DNA of 64,000 bases from Sitta carolinensis (lineage: Eukaryota > Chordata > Aves > Passeriformes > Sittidae): the NCBI GenBank assembly GCA_032173965.1, contig JAVUNC010000004.1, positions 25,769,001 to 25,833,000 of the forward strand, in the 5' to 3' direction. A program made the translations under genes and the position numbers. The notes beneath the pieces are model-generated. The model did no database searches. It was not told the origin of the DNA and saw only the letters and a list, made by a program, of their open reading frames with translations. Shown here in pieces: positions 24,791 through 37,534 of this stretch (positions are counted from its first letter, which is position 1; each line of letters begins with the position of its first letter).

Positions 24791-27021
24791 ATGTAAGAAA
24801 TGTATTCAAATGTGTCTGCAGCAATATGTAACTCCAAGGCTGTGTCTGCATCAGTGCTGGTGTAGCTGACTGAATTTATCCAAAGCAGAAGAAAAAACTG
24901 GCTATGCCTGCAGAATAATGGTATTACTCTTGACTCCCTGCTAGCATCTTCCTCTATTTGATCCTGTCCTCAAAAACCTGTAATCATCAAGTTCCAGACA
25001 GCATGCTCTTTAATGTGAAAATTGAAATAGGCTCAGAAGATTACCTTGGAACTCAGGTACCACAGGATTGTGCCCGGCAGTGGGATGTGACACAATTCAG
25101 AGATGTGCAGCTGTAGTGATGCTTAAATTGTGGACATATGGAATGGGATCAAAACAGTCCAGCAGGCATCGTGGGAGTGCTGCCAGGAGTATTTGCAGGA
25201 GAGTGTTTCATTGTCACCTTCACTTCATGGAGATAAAAGCTTAGCAGGGAGCAAGTGAATAGTTCTGGTGCTGATTATAGAAGGCAAGGAGAGCTCCTGG
25301 AGAGAGGCTGTAAAAATAGTAAGTTAAAAGTCCTAAGTGACACTGCTAATTTGGAGGCTTTAATCCTGTGTCTAGATTTCATTATTGATGACACCTCTGT
25401 AAGTAAAGAATTTCTGTAAGGACCTATGTCTGAATGTTGGAAACTCATTTACACATTGTGTGAATGTGGGTTGATTAGCTAGTGGCCTTTCACTAAAAGG
25501 CAGTAGCCCTGGGTTTCTTTTTAACATCATGAAGGTGGCACATTGCTCAACGTGCTTTTAAAACTGTGTTTCAAGGCCAAATTTAGTTGTTCCTATCTGA
25601 AAAGTTCCAATGAGGCACTGTCCAAAAACACTGCTTCTTTTAATTTAAAGATTTCAGATGTGTAAGTATTCAATGTCTAAGTAAAATAATGCTTTGGTAA
25701 TTTATTTCACTGTGCTAAGATTTCCAGCATAACCTCTGTTATTGTGTCTTATTAAATGGGTTAAACAGATTGTGCAGTGATTTTAAAAGCTCATATTCTC
25801 CTGTCTTTAACTATGGCTAAACAGATAATGGCACTTGAATTGGCATTCATGTGTTCAAAGTCCATAGATATTTGAAGACAAATACATAAATGAGGAATTA
25901 TAGTTATATTTTTGGCTGAGCTTCAGAGAAGATAATTCTGCATTTCAAGATATTGAACTCTCTAATGTCGAATGTAAATATTATTAAGGTGAATCATCTG
26001 CTAATACGTGAACAATGCATATGACATTGAGAACAGAGATTGAAATGGGCTGTACACTTTCCTCTTGCTCTATGTTTATTGTATACTATTATTCCAACTG
26101 GTCCTATATTATAGAAATTTTGACTTTAATGTTTCACATGACATAGAATAAGTGTCTGGAAAGCTGTTTATCATGGATGACTGAGGGCAGCCATAATACT
26201 TAGATTTCTATTTTATCATTCCTGTATTTGCAGAAAAAGTAGAGCAGGCAGAAATGAAAATATCATATAGAATTCTGTTGACTGCCATTACATGCACGGA
26301 AAATGGGACATTAACAAGATGGATGTATAAAAGACTTCTAAGAACTGTTTTCTTTAAAAACTCAAAATAATTATAGGTCTGTAGGGTAAAAGTTTATGGA
26401 GAATATTTTCCTCCCTCATTTGGAGCATGAGTTTGAGACTTTTATATAAAATGCAGATTAAGTAAAATCATGACAAAACATTTCCCTGTGAAGAAATTTT
26501 AAACTTTTAATATGATGCATGAGATTTAAGAGAAAATAGAATCTTAAACCAAATCATCTGTTGGGCAGCTGTTATTCATCTAACACATGTAGCATCTCTA
26601 AAAATCATGAAGAGGATCAATTTATTAGCAGTGCTGCACTTGTTCCTTGATGGGGAAAGAAGGCAAGCAGTATTACTTTCCCAATAAAAAAGTTCATCTT
26701 GAAATACCTTGCTGAAAAATTTTAGTTTCAACAAAAATTGAAATCTTAATTAAAATCATTAAGTAAATTCACATGTCCTTAAAATTTGTGGCCACCTTTT
26801 TTATAGTTGGACTTACTAATCTTCAGGCCTAAAAATTCTTACTGTCCTTGAACAGAAAAGGGGAACTTAAGTTTGACATTTCTCCACCCAGATGGAGCAT
26901 AAGGAAGTCTAATTGTTCCTAGTTAGCCAGGGCATTGACATCTAAATCATACCATCCTCAGCAGATCAAAATCCTTCTATATTCTTAGCAGAGACTATGT
27001 CCAAATTCCAGGTTCCAGTAC

Positions 27022-27078
27022 CAAACAAACAAACAAATAAACAACAAAAACCCACAACCAACCAAACAAAAAACAAAG
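27022..27078. repeat. (CAAA)n-like low-complexity tract
   Basis: Imperfect CAAA, CAAATAAA and CCAAC units run over about 57 bp. The strand is almost free of G. Confidence 0.85.
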
Positions 27079-29234
27079 TAAAAAATTATTAAAAATAAGA
27101 ATAGAGAAAAATCCCAGGAAATATTCTTTTGTATCTGCAGTTAAAATACACACCTGAGCACCATTTAAAGAAAGGTATGGTTGAATTAGAAAATTTGTGA
27201 AGAAGTCTTATTCTCATAACCAAAGTCCCAGAACACTTCTGCTACAATCTTTTTCCTAGTTGATAAAAGTCTGCTGTTTTGTAATTCAGCAGTTTTTGTC
27301 TGTCCTTCAATGTACTTTGAATAAAATTAGCATGTATATAAATAACTTCCTGCAAAGTTATTTTATGTAATGAAGTCTTCCTTAATGTCCTCACAAGGTA
27401 TCAAAATAGCATTACCATTTTTAGGTCACTTGTCATATAAAGGGACAATTTAAGCAGGTGCTTAACTTTAAGTATACAACTGCCCTTTGGTGCTTTGGAA
27501 CCTTGATGAACTTCTTTACAATTAAGTAATTAAGTCACGTGAATTTCCTGTCTTTCAACTGATAGATAAGCCTCAGAAACTGAGAGAGCTAGGGTCTTAT
27601 TGATGTCCTGGTACTTTAAATGGAATGAAATAGGAACAAATGTGAAAGAATTTCAATAATATTGATCTTACTAGTGTTAAATCTATATGTTTTATTTCCC
27701 CCATCAAAGGAAAATTAAGTTTTATGTAAGTCACAGTGTTTTACTTGACTCCTCACTCTTCTAATCTCTTTCCACATAATTCTTTTAATGAGATAGTGTT
27801 CCATACAAATATCTCATTGCATGTTCAAAACAGTGGCTACTGGTAAAAGTTACTTTAAATGTCAACAAAATGCAATTACAGTGTGTACAATGAATATGGC
27901 TCATCGATGTGGAAAAATTATAGGTAAAGGGTTTGTAAAATATTGTTTCCAGGACACATCACCATGTATAATACATAATTCTAAAACAAGAAAGGTGATT
28001 TTCATTCAGTTGTTTTTTCATTGACTTCAAAGGAGTCCTGAATTAGTGAGCAAAGGTATAGTTGCCCACAAAGTAGAAGATAAAGGACTCTCCTGTTTGA
28101 CATTACTGTGAAAACTTCATTGTCTTCATGTGGCAAAATAAAGCTTATGCAATTCAGTTTATTTAGTAACCAAGCAAATCAATAAAATACAGCATATTAA
28201 CTATTACATTTATTCTTAAAAACCAGATATGCAACCTGGAGTGTATTTGTCTGCCAGCAGTATTTGTTTATGAAAGACTTATATTCTTTTTTTGCTACCT
28301 GCTTTTGAGCGTACTTTAGCACACTTCAATCTTCAGTATTTCTCCCAGTGCAGAGTATTTGCTCTTCCTTTTCCCTGGGACCCTCCTGCCCTCACTGCAG
28401 CCCTTCACCCTTAGGGCAGTGCTGGATGGGCAGAGGGCAGAGAAATTGGGACTTCTGTTCATTATTCCTCCCTTCAGTGATCACACCTGCTTTGCCTTTG
28501 ATATGTTCTTTTTGTTGTATTGTTCTTTTATTTTTTAAATTTTTTTCCAACTCAGATTTGTCCAAAGTTACTTTGTTTTACAGTTTGATAACCCCTGATA
28601 CCAGTATGATTTTTCTAGCACAGCACTGTTGCATCAAGAATGAACTGAGCCATCACTGTTCATGTCTTTTTTTCTCTTTCATTTTAGTTTGTCTATTCCA
28701 GTGAATGTTTCCTCAGTATCTGTTCTTTTGTCAAAATCTTTGTCCAGCTCTGATTCTTAATTTATCCATCTTTTTCCACTTACCTCTTTTTGTGCTTTAT
28801 GATGCTCCTTTTCTTGCTCACAGGGAGCTCTCCATGAGTGGTTTGTATTCAAGAGTCTGAAAGTCACTCAGGCTGAGTTTTTCAAATGAAAGCTCATATA
28901 CCTTCCTGTTTATCTTATTCACTTTTTTCAAGCTCCTTTTTCTAATTATTGAATATATTATCAAAATGTGCAGTGTAGAACCTGATGGTATTGATATATT
29001 TTGCTTACTGGTAAAGCAGGCTTTTCAAGGCATGACTGTTTAGGTGTCAAGAAGATCAGCAACAGAATTTTTAAAATAAATAAAATTTCAAATTATTAAA
29101 TCTCCCATTCTCCCATAGTGGCAAAATAGATTAACTTAAAATCCAATTGGAAAAGCAATTAGGATTTAAAATATATTTGAGGTTTAGTTTTCTCTGGAAA
29201 AATTCCTTGTCTCAAAGTCCAAAAAATAATCATT

Positions 29235-30205
29235 AATTAGTGGAGTCCCTCAAGGGTCTGTACTGGGACTAATATTATTTAATACATTCATGGTGACATG
29301 GACAGAGTTACAAATGCACTCTCAGCAAGTTTGAAGAGGACACCAAGCTGAGTTGTGTGTCTGATTTGCTTAAGGGGCAAGATACCACCTGGAGGGAGCT
29401 TGCCAGCTTGAGAGTAGGGCCCATGGCGATCTCGTGAGGTTTATTGAGACCACAGGCAAGGTCCTGCACCTGGGTCAGGGCAATCCCTGGTATCAGTCCA
29501 GGCAGGAGGATGAGCAGATCCAGAACAGCTCTTCCCAGAAGGACTTGGGAGCTGGTGGATGAGAGGCTGGACATGACCTGTTAATGTCAATTTGCAGCCC
29601 AGAAAGCCAAATTCTTCCTGGGATGCATCCAAAGCAACATGGGCAGTAGAGTGAGGGAGGGAATTCTGCCCCTCTACTCCGCCCTTGTGAGATCCCAGCT
29701 GGAGCATTGCATCCACCTCCAAGATCCACAAACAAAAGAAACACCTGGACCTTTTAGAGCAGGTGGAGACATGGGCCACCAATTGATCAGAGGGCCAGAA
29801 CCACTCTTCCACGATGAAAGGTTGAGAGTTTGGGTTGTTCAGCCTAGAGAAGGGAAGGCTCTGGGGGAACATTACTGCAGGCTTTCAGTACATAAAAAAG
29901 GCTTATAAGAAAGATGGAGACTTTTTACAAAGGCTTGTAGTGGCAGGACCAGGGCCATCAATGTTTGGCTGAAGAGTAGGTTTAGATTGGACATGAGGAA
30001 GGCATTTTTTACAATGAGTGATGAGGCACAGGAACAGGTTGCCCAGAGAAGCTGTGGATGCCCCATCCCTGAGAGTGTCCATGTTGGATGGGGCTTAGAG
30101 TAATCTGGTTTAGTAAAGGATGTCCCTGTCCATGACAGAGGGGTTGGACTGCATGGTCCTTGAAGGTCCCTTTTAACCTGAATCTTTCTAAGATTTTGAT
30201 TCTGC
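29235..30205 (+). mobile_element. CR1 LINE 3' part, sense, with decayed reverse-transcriptase end
   Basis: This is a 5'-truncated CR1 of about 970 bp. At 29,242-29,283 the DNA still translates as GVPQGSVLGLILFN, the conserved reverse-transcriptase block that normally reads PQGSVLGPxLFN. After a frame shift, 29,330-29,350 reads FEEDTKL where active CR1 has FADDTKL, so one catalytic aspartate is lost. Further wording: 'aggtcctgcacctgggtcag', 'cccagctggagcattgcatc', 'ggcttataagaaagatggag', 'ggtttagattggacatgagg', 'gaggggttggactgcatggt'. It ends in a worn octamer tail ('ctttctaagattttgattct'). It is inactive. The 88-143-codon frames here are CR1 shadows. Confidence 0.92.
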
Positions 30206-31234
30206 TATTTCCTGATTCCTTTAAGAGATTTTTCAAAAGTAATTCTGAAATATGCTGTAAATTCATCCAGATAGTTGCAATTCAAATGTACTGCTTTGAG
30301 TTTGTACTGCTTTCTGTGTTTATTTAGAAGGTAAAACTGAATGGTATATGGCCCAGTCATAAAAACTGTAGGTGCAGGTTTCCTACAAATCCAACCAACA
30401 GTATCATTTGTGTTCCTTTAACAGCCAGACCTTCCACTAAGATGCACATTATCATAGCCAGGATGAGGACTAAATTTTCAGCAAATAATATGTTTAATCA
30501 TGAAGGATTCCGATCTTAAAATTTTTCATGTGTCTATTCAGATTTCTGCAGATTGGCTTTTTATTTTAAACTCTTTACTGAAGTCTGCCTAATAGCATGG
30601 AAATACACTTCATCTGATGAGATATTTACAAAATATTCACTTTGATAGTTCACTGTCAATTATTTGTGGAAGCTGGTGATAGACATCTATTTTCCAGGGA
30701 AATTGAGCATTGTAATTAGTTTTGGCCAAATGTGCCATCCTCTGTATAATTCAGGAGAATAAGAAAGATTACGGAATGTGATCTTAGGCTTTTCATTATG
30801 CAGGCAGACTCCTCATCACAGCTGTAAATTCATGTGCTTTGGTCTGTTCTTATGAAACCATAGTAAGCTGGTGACTGCAGCATTATGCTGGGAGATTCAA
30901 GTCCTAGCATGACTACTATCTTGCTTCCTATCATTTGACAGCTCACATCATCAGTGTTTTCCTTCTTTCTATTTCTTCCAAATTTCTTTTCAATTTGCAG
31001 TTTTATTTTAATCCATTATTTTAGGCTACAGGCAAACTGCAAATATTGCTTAATTTAACTGTGTGTCTTTGCGTCTTTTTTTACCAACAGATCTTCCTCT
31101 AATCCCAAGCAGCTCTTGACTCATAACAGTTTTATTCACTCTAGATATCAAAATAATATCTAATATAATGGCCATACTTTATTCCTTTTCATCCTTTAGC
31201 CCAAGCATCATTACATACACTGTGCATATTCTAT

Positions 31235-31264
31235 TAAAAAAAATTAAAAAATAAAAAAATAAAA
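31235..31264. repeat. A-rich low-complexity tract
   Basis: Runs of A broken by single or double T, about 30 bp. Confidence 0.85.
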
Positions 31265-31554
31265 GGCATTTAACAGTAAAGCCCAAATGAATTAAAGTAC
31301 TTGACTCATATAGTAAGACTTACCATAAGTTCTTATTCTTATATGTGATTATAATTTTTGAAAACGAACACACAGTTCAAGATCTTGGTTATGTGAAGTG
31401 AATAGGGAAAATGAGTGAAAAGAGAGGAAACAATCTTATTGCATGAAAAAAATATTTATGTGTATCTCTATACAGAGATAAACATAAATACATATTAAAA
31501 TATGTTGTGTGGATATAAATTATCCAGCATGTTTCTTAGTTCAACCAGAGTATT

Positions 31555-31655
31555 CTTTTTTTTTTTTTACAGTGTTGGGGTGGTATTTAAAATGCAGTTT
31601 TGTAGGGTTTTTTTCTTTGTTTCTTTGGTTGGGTTTTTTTTGCGCTATACATTTT
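31555..31655. repeat. T-rich low-complexity tract
   Basis: It starts with 14 T (31,555-31,568) and continues with 'gggtttttttctttgtttct' and similar T/G stretches. Confidence 0.75.
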
Positions 31656-31752
31656 TTTCTCCACTTTGGATGGAATGAATCCTAAAAAAAAACCCAAAAA
31701 ACTGAGTGAATCTTGAAAGATTTTCTGTTATAATGACATTTTGACCTCAACA

Positions 31753-32200
31753 AAATCATAAACTTATAGAATAATTCAGATTGGAGCATACCTCATGAGG
31801 TCGTTCATCCAAACTCTTCCTCACAGCAGGATCAGAAAAGAATAGAGACCAAGTTGTTCAGGGCTTTATCCAGTCATGTCTTGAAAATCTCCAAGAGCAG
31901 AGGCTGCAAAATGATCTGGGAAGCTTACTCTACTGCTTAATTATGGTCACAATTTTGTCAGAAACTTATGTCAGAATCTCCCTTTTGAATTTTTAGTCAT
32001 TGCCTCTCAACCTCCTGACATGCCCAGCTGTGAACAGTCTGTCTGCATCTCCTTTCCACCTTCTCCAGAGGCACTGGGGATTTCCTTAAATGCCCTGGAA
32101 GCTGCCCCTTTTTCAGGCAGAAGTAGAAGGCATCTTCAGTGATACTGAAGAGATACATTTTTCTTCTCAGGATAAATTTCATGTCAAGAATTTTCTCCTT
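31753..32200 (-). mobile_element. CR1 LINE 3' end, antisense
   Basis: This is the reverse complement of a CR1 tail. The plus strand reads 'ataattcagattggagcata', 'gttgttcagggctttatcca', 'tcttgaaaatctccaagagc', 'tctactgcttaattatggtc', 'cattgcctctcaacctcctg', 'ctgtgaacagtctg', 'ggaagctgccccttttt'. The 3' terminus is at the left end, where the octamer repeat is worn ('ataaacttatagaat'). The right boundary fades out near 32,200. It is inactive. Confidence 0.85.
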
Positions 32201-33430
32201 CTTTATAAACATGAGTTTTGAATTTTCCTGTACTTTATGTAAAATCTTTCATACTTTCACAGGATTTATAAATTCATTTAATCCACTTACTGGCTAGCAG
32301 GTCTCTTCAGTAACTTTCTTGGCTTCAGCACCATAAATTGCGTGCGGTGTCTTTAATGTGGGTGCTTGGGCTTCATTTTACTTTCTTATCTGAATTTGTT
32401 AACTTCTAGACTGTGAGTTTGAGCATTTCTAAACAGGCCTTTGGCAAGCTGTGGGGATATTGAATTTATGTGAAACAATTTGGTTATTTGATGTGTTCAG
32501 TGTTTGTATGTATTATTAGAGACTATGTGTACCAAAATAACATTTACCCTCGACTGTGACTTAAAATGGAAGAAATTCATTATAAGACATGACTCAGAAT
32601 TACCTTAATCCATAAAGATATTTTTCTTAAAATAAAACCTAGGGTTGAAAACAAGCTCATCATCATTGGAGGGAGATTAATCTTTATTCCTTTATTAGGT
32701 TTGCCCCTTAGCCAGGGAAGTGTTCCCAACACAGTTTGCATAATTTTAGTATAGACTTGTGGTGCAGGGTTGCTAGAGAAGGGAAGAGGAATTCTGAAAT
32801 AACCCTGGTTACTGAGCAGCGTTGCAGACTCTGTTAGGTAGAGAGGAGTGGTAGCACTGGGCAGTAGCTCTGTGTGTGTATATGCCAGTGGTGCAAAGGA
32901 GAGCTCAATGCGTACTAAGTTAGCTGCAACCTTTTCTTCTCCCTCCTTCTCAACAAGTTTACGGCTAGGAAAGAAAGTGACATCCAGTACTGCCTAACTA
33001 TGGCCCTTTGCAAGAGGAGTTACTCTTGAAGACCTTTGTAGTCAAAACTTTGAAACAGTTTGGGAATCTTAAAATTCACAAAGTAGAAAAATACATCAAG
33101 TATGAAGATGGTGAGGGTAAAGTCTCTCAGAAAGTGGGCAGTACAGTGAGGGAAGTGTGTCTAGCACTGCAATCAAACAACCCCTTTTAATGAAAATTTG
33201 TCTGCTGGGCAGAACCAGAGAGTCTCCTCTGAAATATGAAGCAGAGATGAGTGATATTAGCTGATGATATGGTTCTGTATGACTTTATGCATTTTTCTTA
33301 GTGCAGGTCATCATAGGAGTGCCCAAAGAATAATTATCTTGGTAATTTATTAATCTTGGATGAATATATTGCATAGCTTTGTGGTATATTTATAAAATGC
33401 TATGCTATTTTTTATCCTATAGACAGCATT

Positions 33431-33448
33431 CATCTATCTATCTATCTG
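33431..33448. repeat. Short (CTAT)n microsatellite
   Basis: About four CTAT units; a short tetranucleotide repeat. Confidence 0.9.
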
Positions 33449-36400
33449 GATTTTTTTTGCAATAAATTTTAGACACTTTATCAAAAGTATATTTGATTTA
33501 TGCATGTATACATGCATTATTCAGGATGAATGAGAAGTGCTCTAATACATTTCAGAAGGCATTTTTTATATCCTGTTTCTGAAAGGAAAAAATTAATAAT
33601 GTAGAAATGTTTAAAAGCTGTTTAAAATTCTAGACATTTTTGCTTTGAAATCTGAGTTTCCTATTCTGCCTTTATTGTATATTAAAATCTGTAGTCTAAG
33701 AAAACATGAGAAATGCAGTGAAGTTTCTTTTTCAGTCATCGCCTAAGCTGCTAGGACAATCTTGGTCCTTGGATTAGAAATTTGCCTCAACCCAAGCAGA
33801 AAATTAGATTGAAGCAGAACTTCAAATCAGATGCCTCAGCTGAGTATCACATGTGCAAACTATGTATATATGCAAAATATCATGATTCTGAAAACTTTTG
33901 AATATGATGACAGAATATAGACCAAAGCTGGGTTTTTAGAAGATACTTAGGCACTTTGGTGCTCATTGCTGCAGAGCACTGGGGACAGACACAAAATGTG
34001 ACATAGGCAACAAAGGTGAGAGTCATAATTGCAAATGATAGGTCTTAATTTTAGCTGTCCAGTACCAGATTAGTTACCCTTGATTACTATTATGGTCATG
34101 ATGAGGAGAGCTTAATACAGCCACATTGTACATATAACTCTAAGTACATGCACTTAGTTTTCCCATATCCCTCAAATTTCTAAATAATGTTTTTTATCAT
34201 CTCTCCATTTCATCGGGTGAGAAGATAATACAAGGTTGACTAAAACTGCTACAAGAACTGTGAAAGAGAAAGGCTGATGAAAATGTTGACAACAGATCTA
34301 AGATGATCAGCTTGTGGATGGTGATTGCACAAAAAAAAAACCAAAGAAACAAACAAAAACCCCTGACCCCCAGAAAAGGGAAAAAAAACCCCAGCAGAGT
34401 CTGGAAAAAGCGTTACCAGATTTTGAATAATCCTCTGAAGAGATGTCCTTGTTCAAAAAGCCCAGATCCTGAAATACTTAGTTGCCAGCCATGCAATTTG
34501 GGAGATTTTATCTTTTTTTCAGTACTTGAAGTTACCGGTGCAACAGAAGATATTAACAGTATGAAAGAGAAAAGTGCAGCAAGAGCTGGTAGTCACAGGG
34601 AATGTCATGAGTTCCTATGACAACTGAGGACTGTCTGGAGGCTGCAAAAGAATCCCATCTTGAATACATGTTTCTTAAAATGATCAAAGATGAAATATTC
34701 CTTTTATTCTTGAATTTTCATTCAGAATTAGTTGCCTGCTTAGTACCAAGCTGAATACTAATAACATTCAGCACCATGACAAAGGCTGTAGTTTCAGATT
34801 TGTGAATAATGTAAAACTTATATTCCAAAATTAAAAAAAATTAATAAAACTACCATAGGGAGAAAAGTTCTGCATGTTTATTCATTTATTTTAACTTTCG
34901 TTGCTTTTAAAAATGATACCTTATAAATAGTTCACTGTACAGACCATAGGCTAGGCTGATAAATTTTCATGTGTTTGTCATGGGGAAAATATTAAATTTC
35001 ATGCTTTGTCACAGATTAATAGGAAAACTATATTAATACTATGCAGAAAATTTATGCAATTTCAGAGTCATGCCTAGAAGAAAAACAGAATTAAGTGTTT
35101 GCATAGGAAAAGAATTGCAATACAAAATTGAGTCATCTTGGAATTTCTCTACAGTGAAAGAGAACCCCATAATATATTGGCTTTGTCTCTGTTGTATGTA
35201 TATATACTGAAAAGGAAGGACATTAAATCTTCACATTCTTTCTGTGTGATTTATCTCTGCTAAATACCCAGCTGTCATGTAAGGTAATTACCCTAGGTTC
35301 TTATAGAGAGAAATAGGCATTTCCTGACGGTGTTTTTCACTCAGACTCAAATTTAAAGATGAGATTAAGTGCCTTTGTATTTTTCTGGAATAATCTGCTC
35401 CAGTAAGGTCAGTCTCACATTTTGTATGGGCATGTGGGATGACCAATGGTTCCATTCTTTTTTATACAAGACATTAGAAAGTGTCAAGTAAGGCAGTGAA
35501 GAAGAACAAAAACAAACCACGAGGAATTGGTCTTTTCTAGATGTCAGAACAAAGAATTAGTGCTTGTCTGTATCTTGGTACCTTAAAAATTGTAAATTAC
35601 TGAAAAGGTAAACTATGATATAAACACCATAAAGGAGCATAGTATTTTCTGTTGCAAAGACTTATGGAAGAGATCTCAATGTGGCAAAAACTGAATTCTG
35701 TATGACTGAAAAATATACTTCAGTATTTCCTAAATTATTAAGATGTGTGTTATGTATCACACATAATTTCTCTGTAAAGACCTCTCATTTTTCTTATTGG
35801 AATTCATCAGTGTATCATACTAGCTTTTAGGTTTTTAGTCACTTTGAAGTAATATGTGGTCCAGCAAGTATTTCATCTCTACTTCTTTCTACCTGTCTCT
35901 GTAATATTAACTATTTTCCTCTCTTGATTTCAGCATTGCTGCTCTTGGGTTACTATCATGCTATGCTCCATCAGTTGAAGCAATAATCATATAATCAGCA
36001 ATTATATCTTCTCTGGAAGTATCACCAAGTGCCTCATAACTCTCTTTCTACAATATTTCACTGGCACATTTAATCTCAAATGTTAATCTAGCAAACTGAT
36101 AATGTCCTCCAGGAGATATAGAGGTACCTAAAAAGAGATGTACCTATCTAATTTCACCTGCCAGACCCCATGTCTCTTATCTGAAATTGTAACAAGTTGC
36201 TTGATTTTAATTGACATTGCAAATCTTCTGGTGTCAATTCTGAGTAGTGGTATTTATGGTGCCATTTAACCTTCTGGTGTTAAACATACTGAGTCTTTTT
36301 ATTCTTTGTTTTTTTCTTATCCAATAGAAATGCTGATGCATTCTCTAGTGATATCAACTTTCCCTCTTTTTTACTGGCTAAGGAAAAAATTTTGATACTT

Positions 36401-37496
36401 TCAAATACTTCAAACATATTTAAGTGCATAGCTTGTTGCCCTAGCTTTACTGTTGATTATAGTGAAATACTCATGCAACCTAACAACTGCATTTTAGGTA
36501 TTCCATGTGCAGTAGAATTTATCTTATTGCAAATACACATGTGTAATACAACATTTATTTCTATGCAAATATGCTCAGATTCTCCAATTCCTTTAAATAT
36601 ATCATAGTACACTATGACAATATCTTCTCTGGATGTTAAATTAATCGTTAAATGTCTCTCACCTATATACTCAGCATGTTATGGATGGTCATTCAGTTAT
36701 GAAAAATTGTCATTTGCCTTTGTTTTTTTGGCTGTCGCTTCCAGCTTCACCAATTCTTTTGATTAAGTGTCCTTAATCCTCTCCGGTAGAAGCAGATGAA
36801 ATGTCAGTATTTGCTTTACCTTGCAAAAAAATTAGCTTTTGTGGTTTCAGAATCTGGGTTCTTTTAGTACAGAAGGCTATTGTGCTATTCCCAATGCTGG
36901 CTGCCAGACCAAATTCGTCAGAACAGTTGTCAAGGACTTCAGACTAATTTTTGTTTTATTTTCTCCTTCAGCCCTCCTTGTTGCCCCAGCGTGAGTGATA
37001 TCCCAACTCAGGACACAGAACAAGCTGCAACTATTTAATAGTGTGGAGACTACATTGAGCTTAATATTGTAACTCTCTGCATTCCTCTCTTCATTAAGAA
37101 TTTAACCTTTGCTCTCCTCCTAATTCTAATGTTATTATGAGGCTTTTCCAACATCATTGCACATGCTATGAGTCTTCTAATATCAATAAATTCTGTACTT
37201 GTGTTCACACAGACTTAAGATTGCTTAGGTATATACATTGCTTATATATCACATATTTTCAAATTCATCAGATAAATTAGCACCTCTTTGTAAATGGGAT
37301 TAGGTACTATTTATTGAGAACAGAAGTAACTGTGAGGGGAAAGAAGATTTTTTAAAATGAATTTCAACTTTTAATCCAAGAATGGAAATATTACTTAATA
37401 ACCTCAAGGGATTCTCCCTTTGGGCCTTATTTAGAAGGAAAAAAAGTTTTAAAATTAAAAAAGAACAGCTGTTGATGGTAACAGACAACAAGCATA

Positions 37497-37534
37497 CATA
37501 AACAGATTTGGTAAACATAAACAGATTTGGTAAA
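37497..37534. repeat. Perfect 19-bp tandem duplication
   Basis: The unit CATAAACAGATTTGGTAAA occurs twice head to tail with no mismatch, which suggests a recent replication-slippage or repair event. Confidence 0.95.

Larger units (their letters stand above)
19701..29234. other. Long unique AT-rich stretch without genes or clear transposons
   Basis: These 9.5 kb hold no recognisable exon and almost no repeat, making it the longest transposon-poor stretch in the window. Between 21,620 and 27,820 even short open frames are absent. Items inside are a 16-base poly(A) run (23,557-23,572), a (CAAA)n-like tract (27,022-27,078), and a TAAT/CAATTA-rich stretch (24,575-24,790) that may be regulatory. 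About 21,435-21,475 has faint CR1-tail similarity only. Confidence 0.6.
30206..31752. other. Unique AT-rich DNA, nothing coding
   Basis: No gene is recognised. It contains an A-rich tract (31,235-31,264) and a T-rich stretch (31,555-31,655). Confidence 0.55.

Noticed and set aside
28348..28704. 118-codon plus-strand frame with hydrophobic stretches
   Set aside because: Phe/Leu/Ser-rich because of T-rich DNA. No splice or start context, no family recognised.
29441..29872. 143-codon minus-strand frame
   Set aside because: It lies on the non-coding strand of the sense CR1 at 29,235-30,205 and is a shadow of that element.
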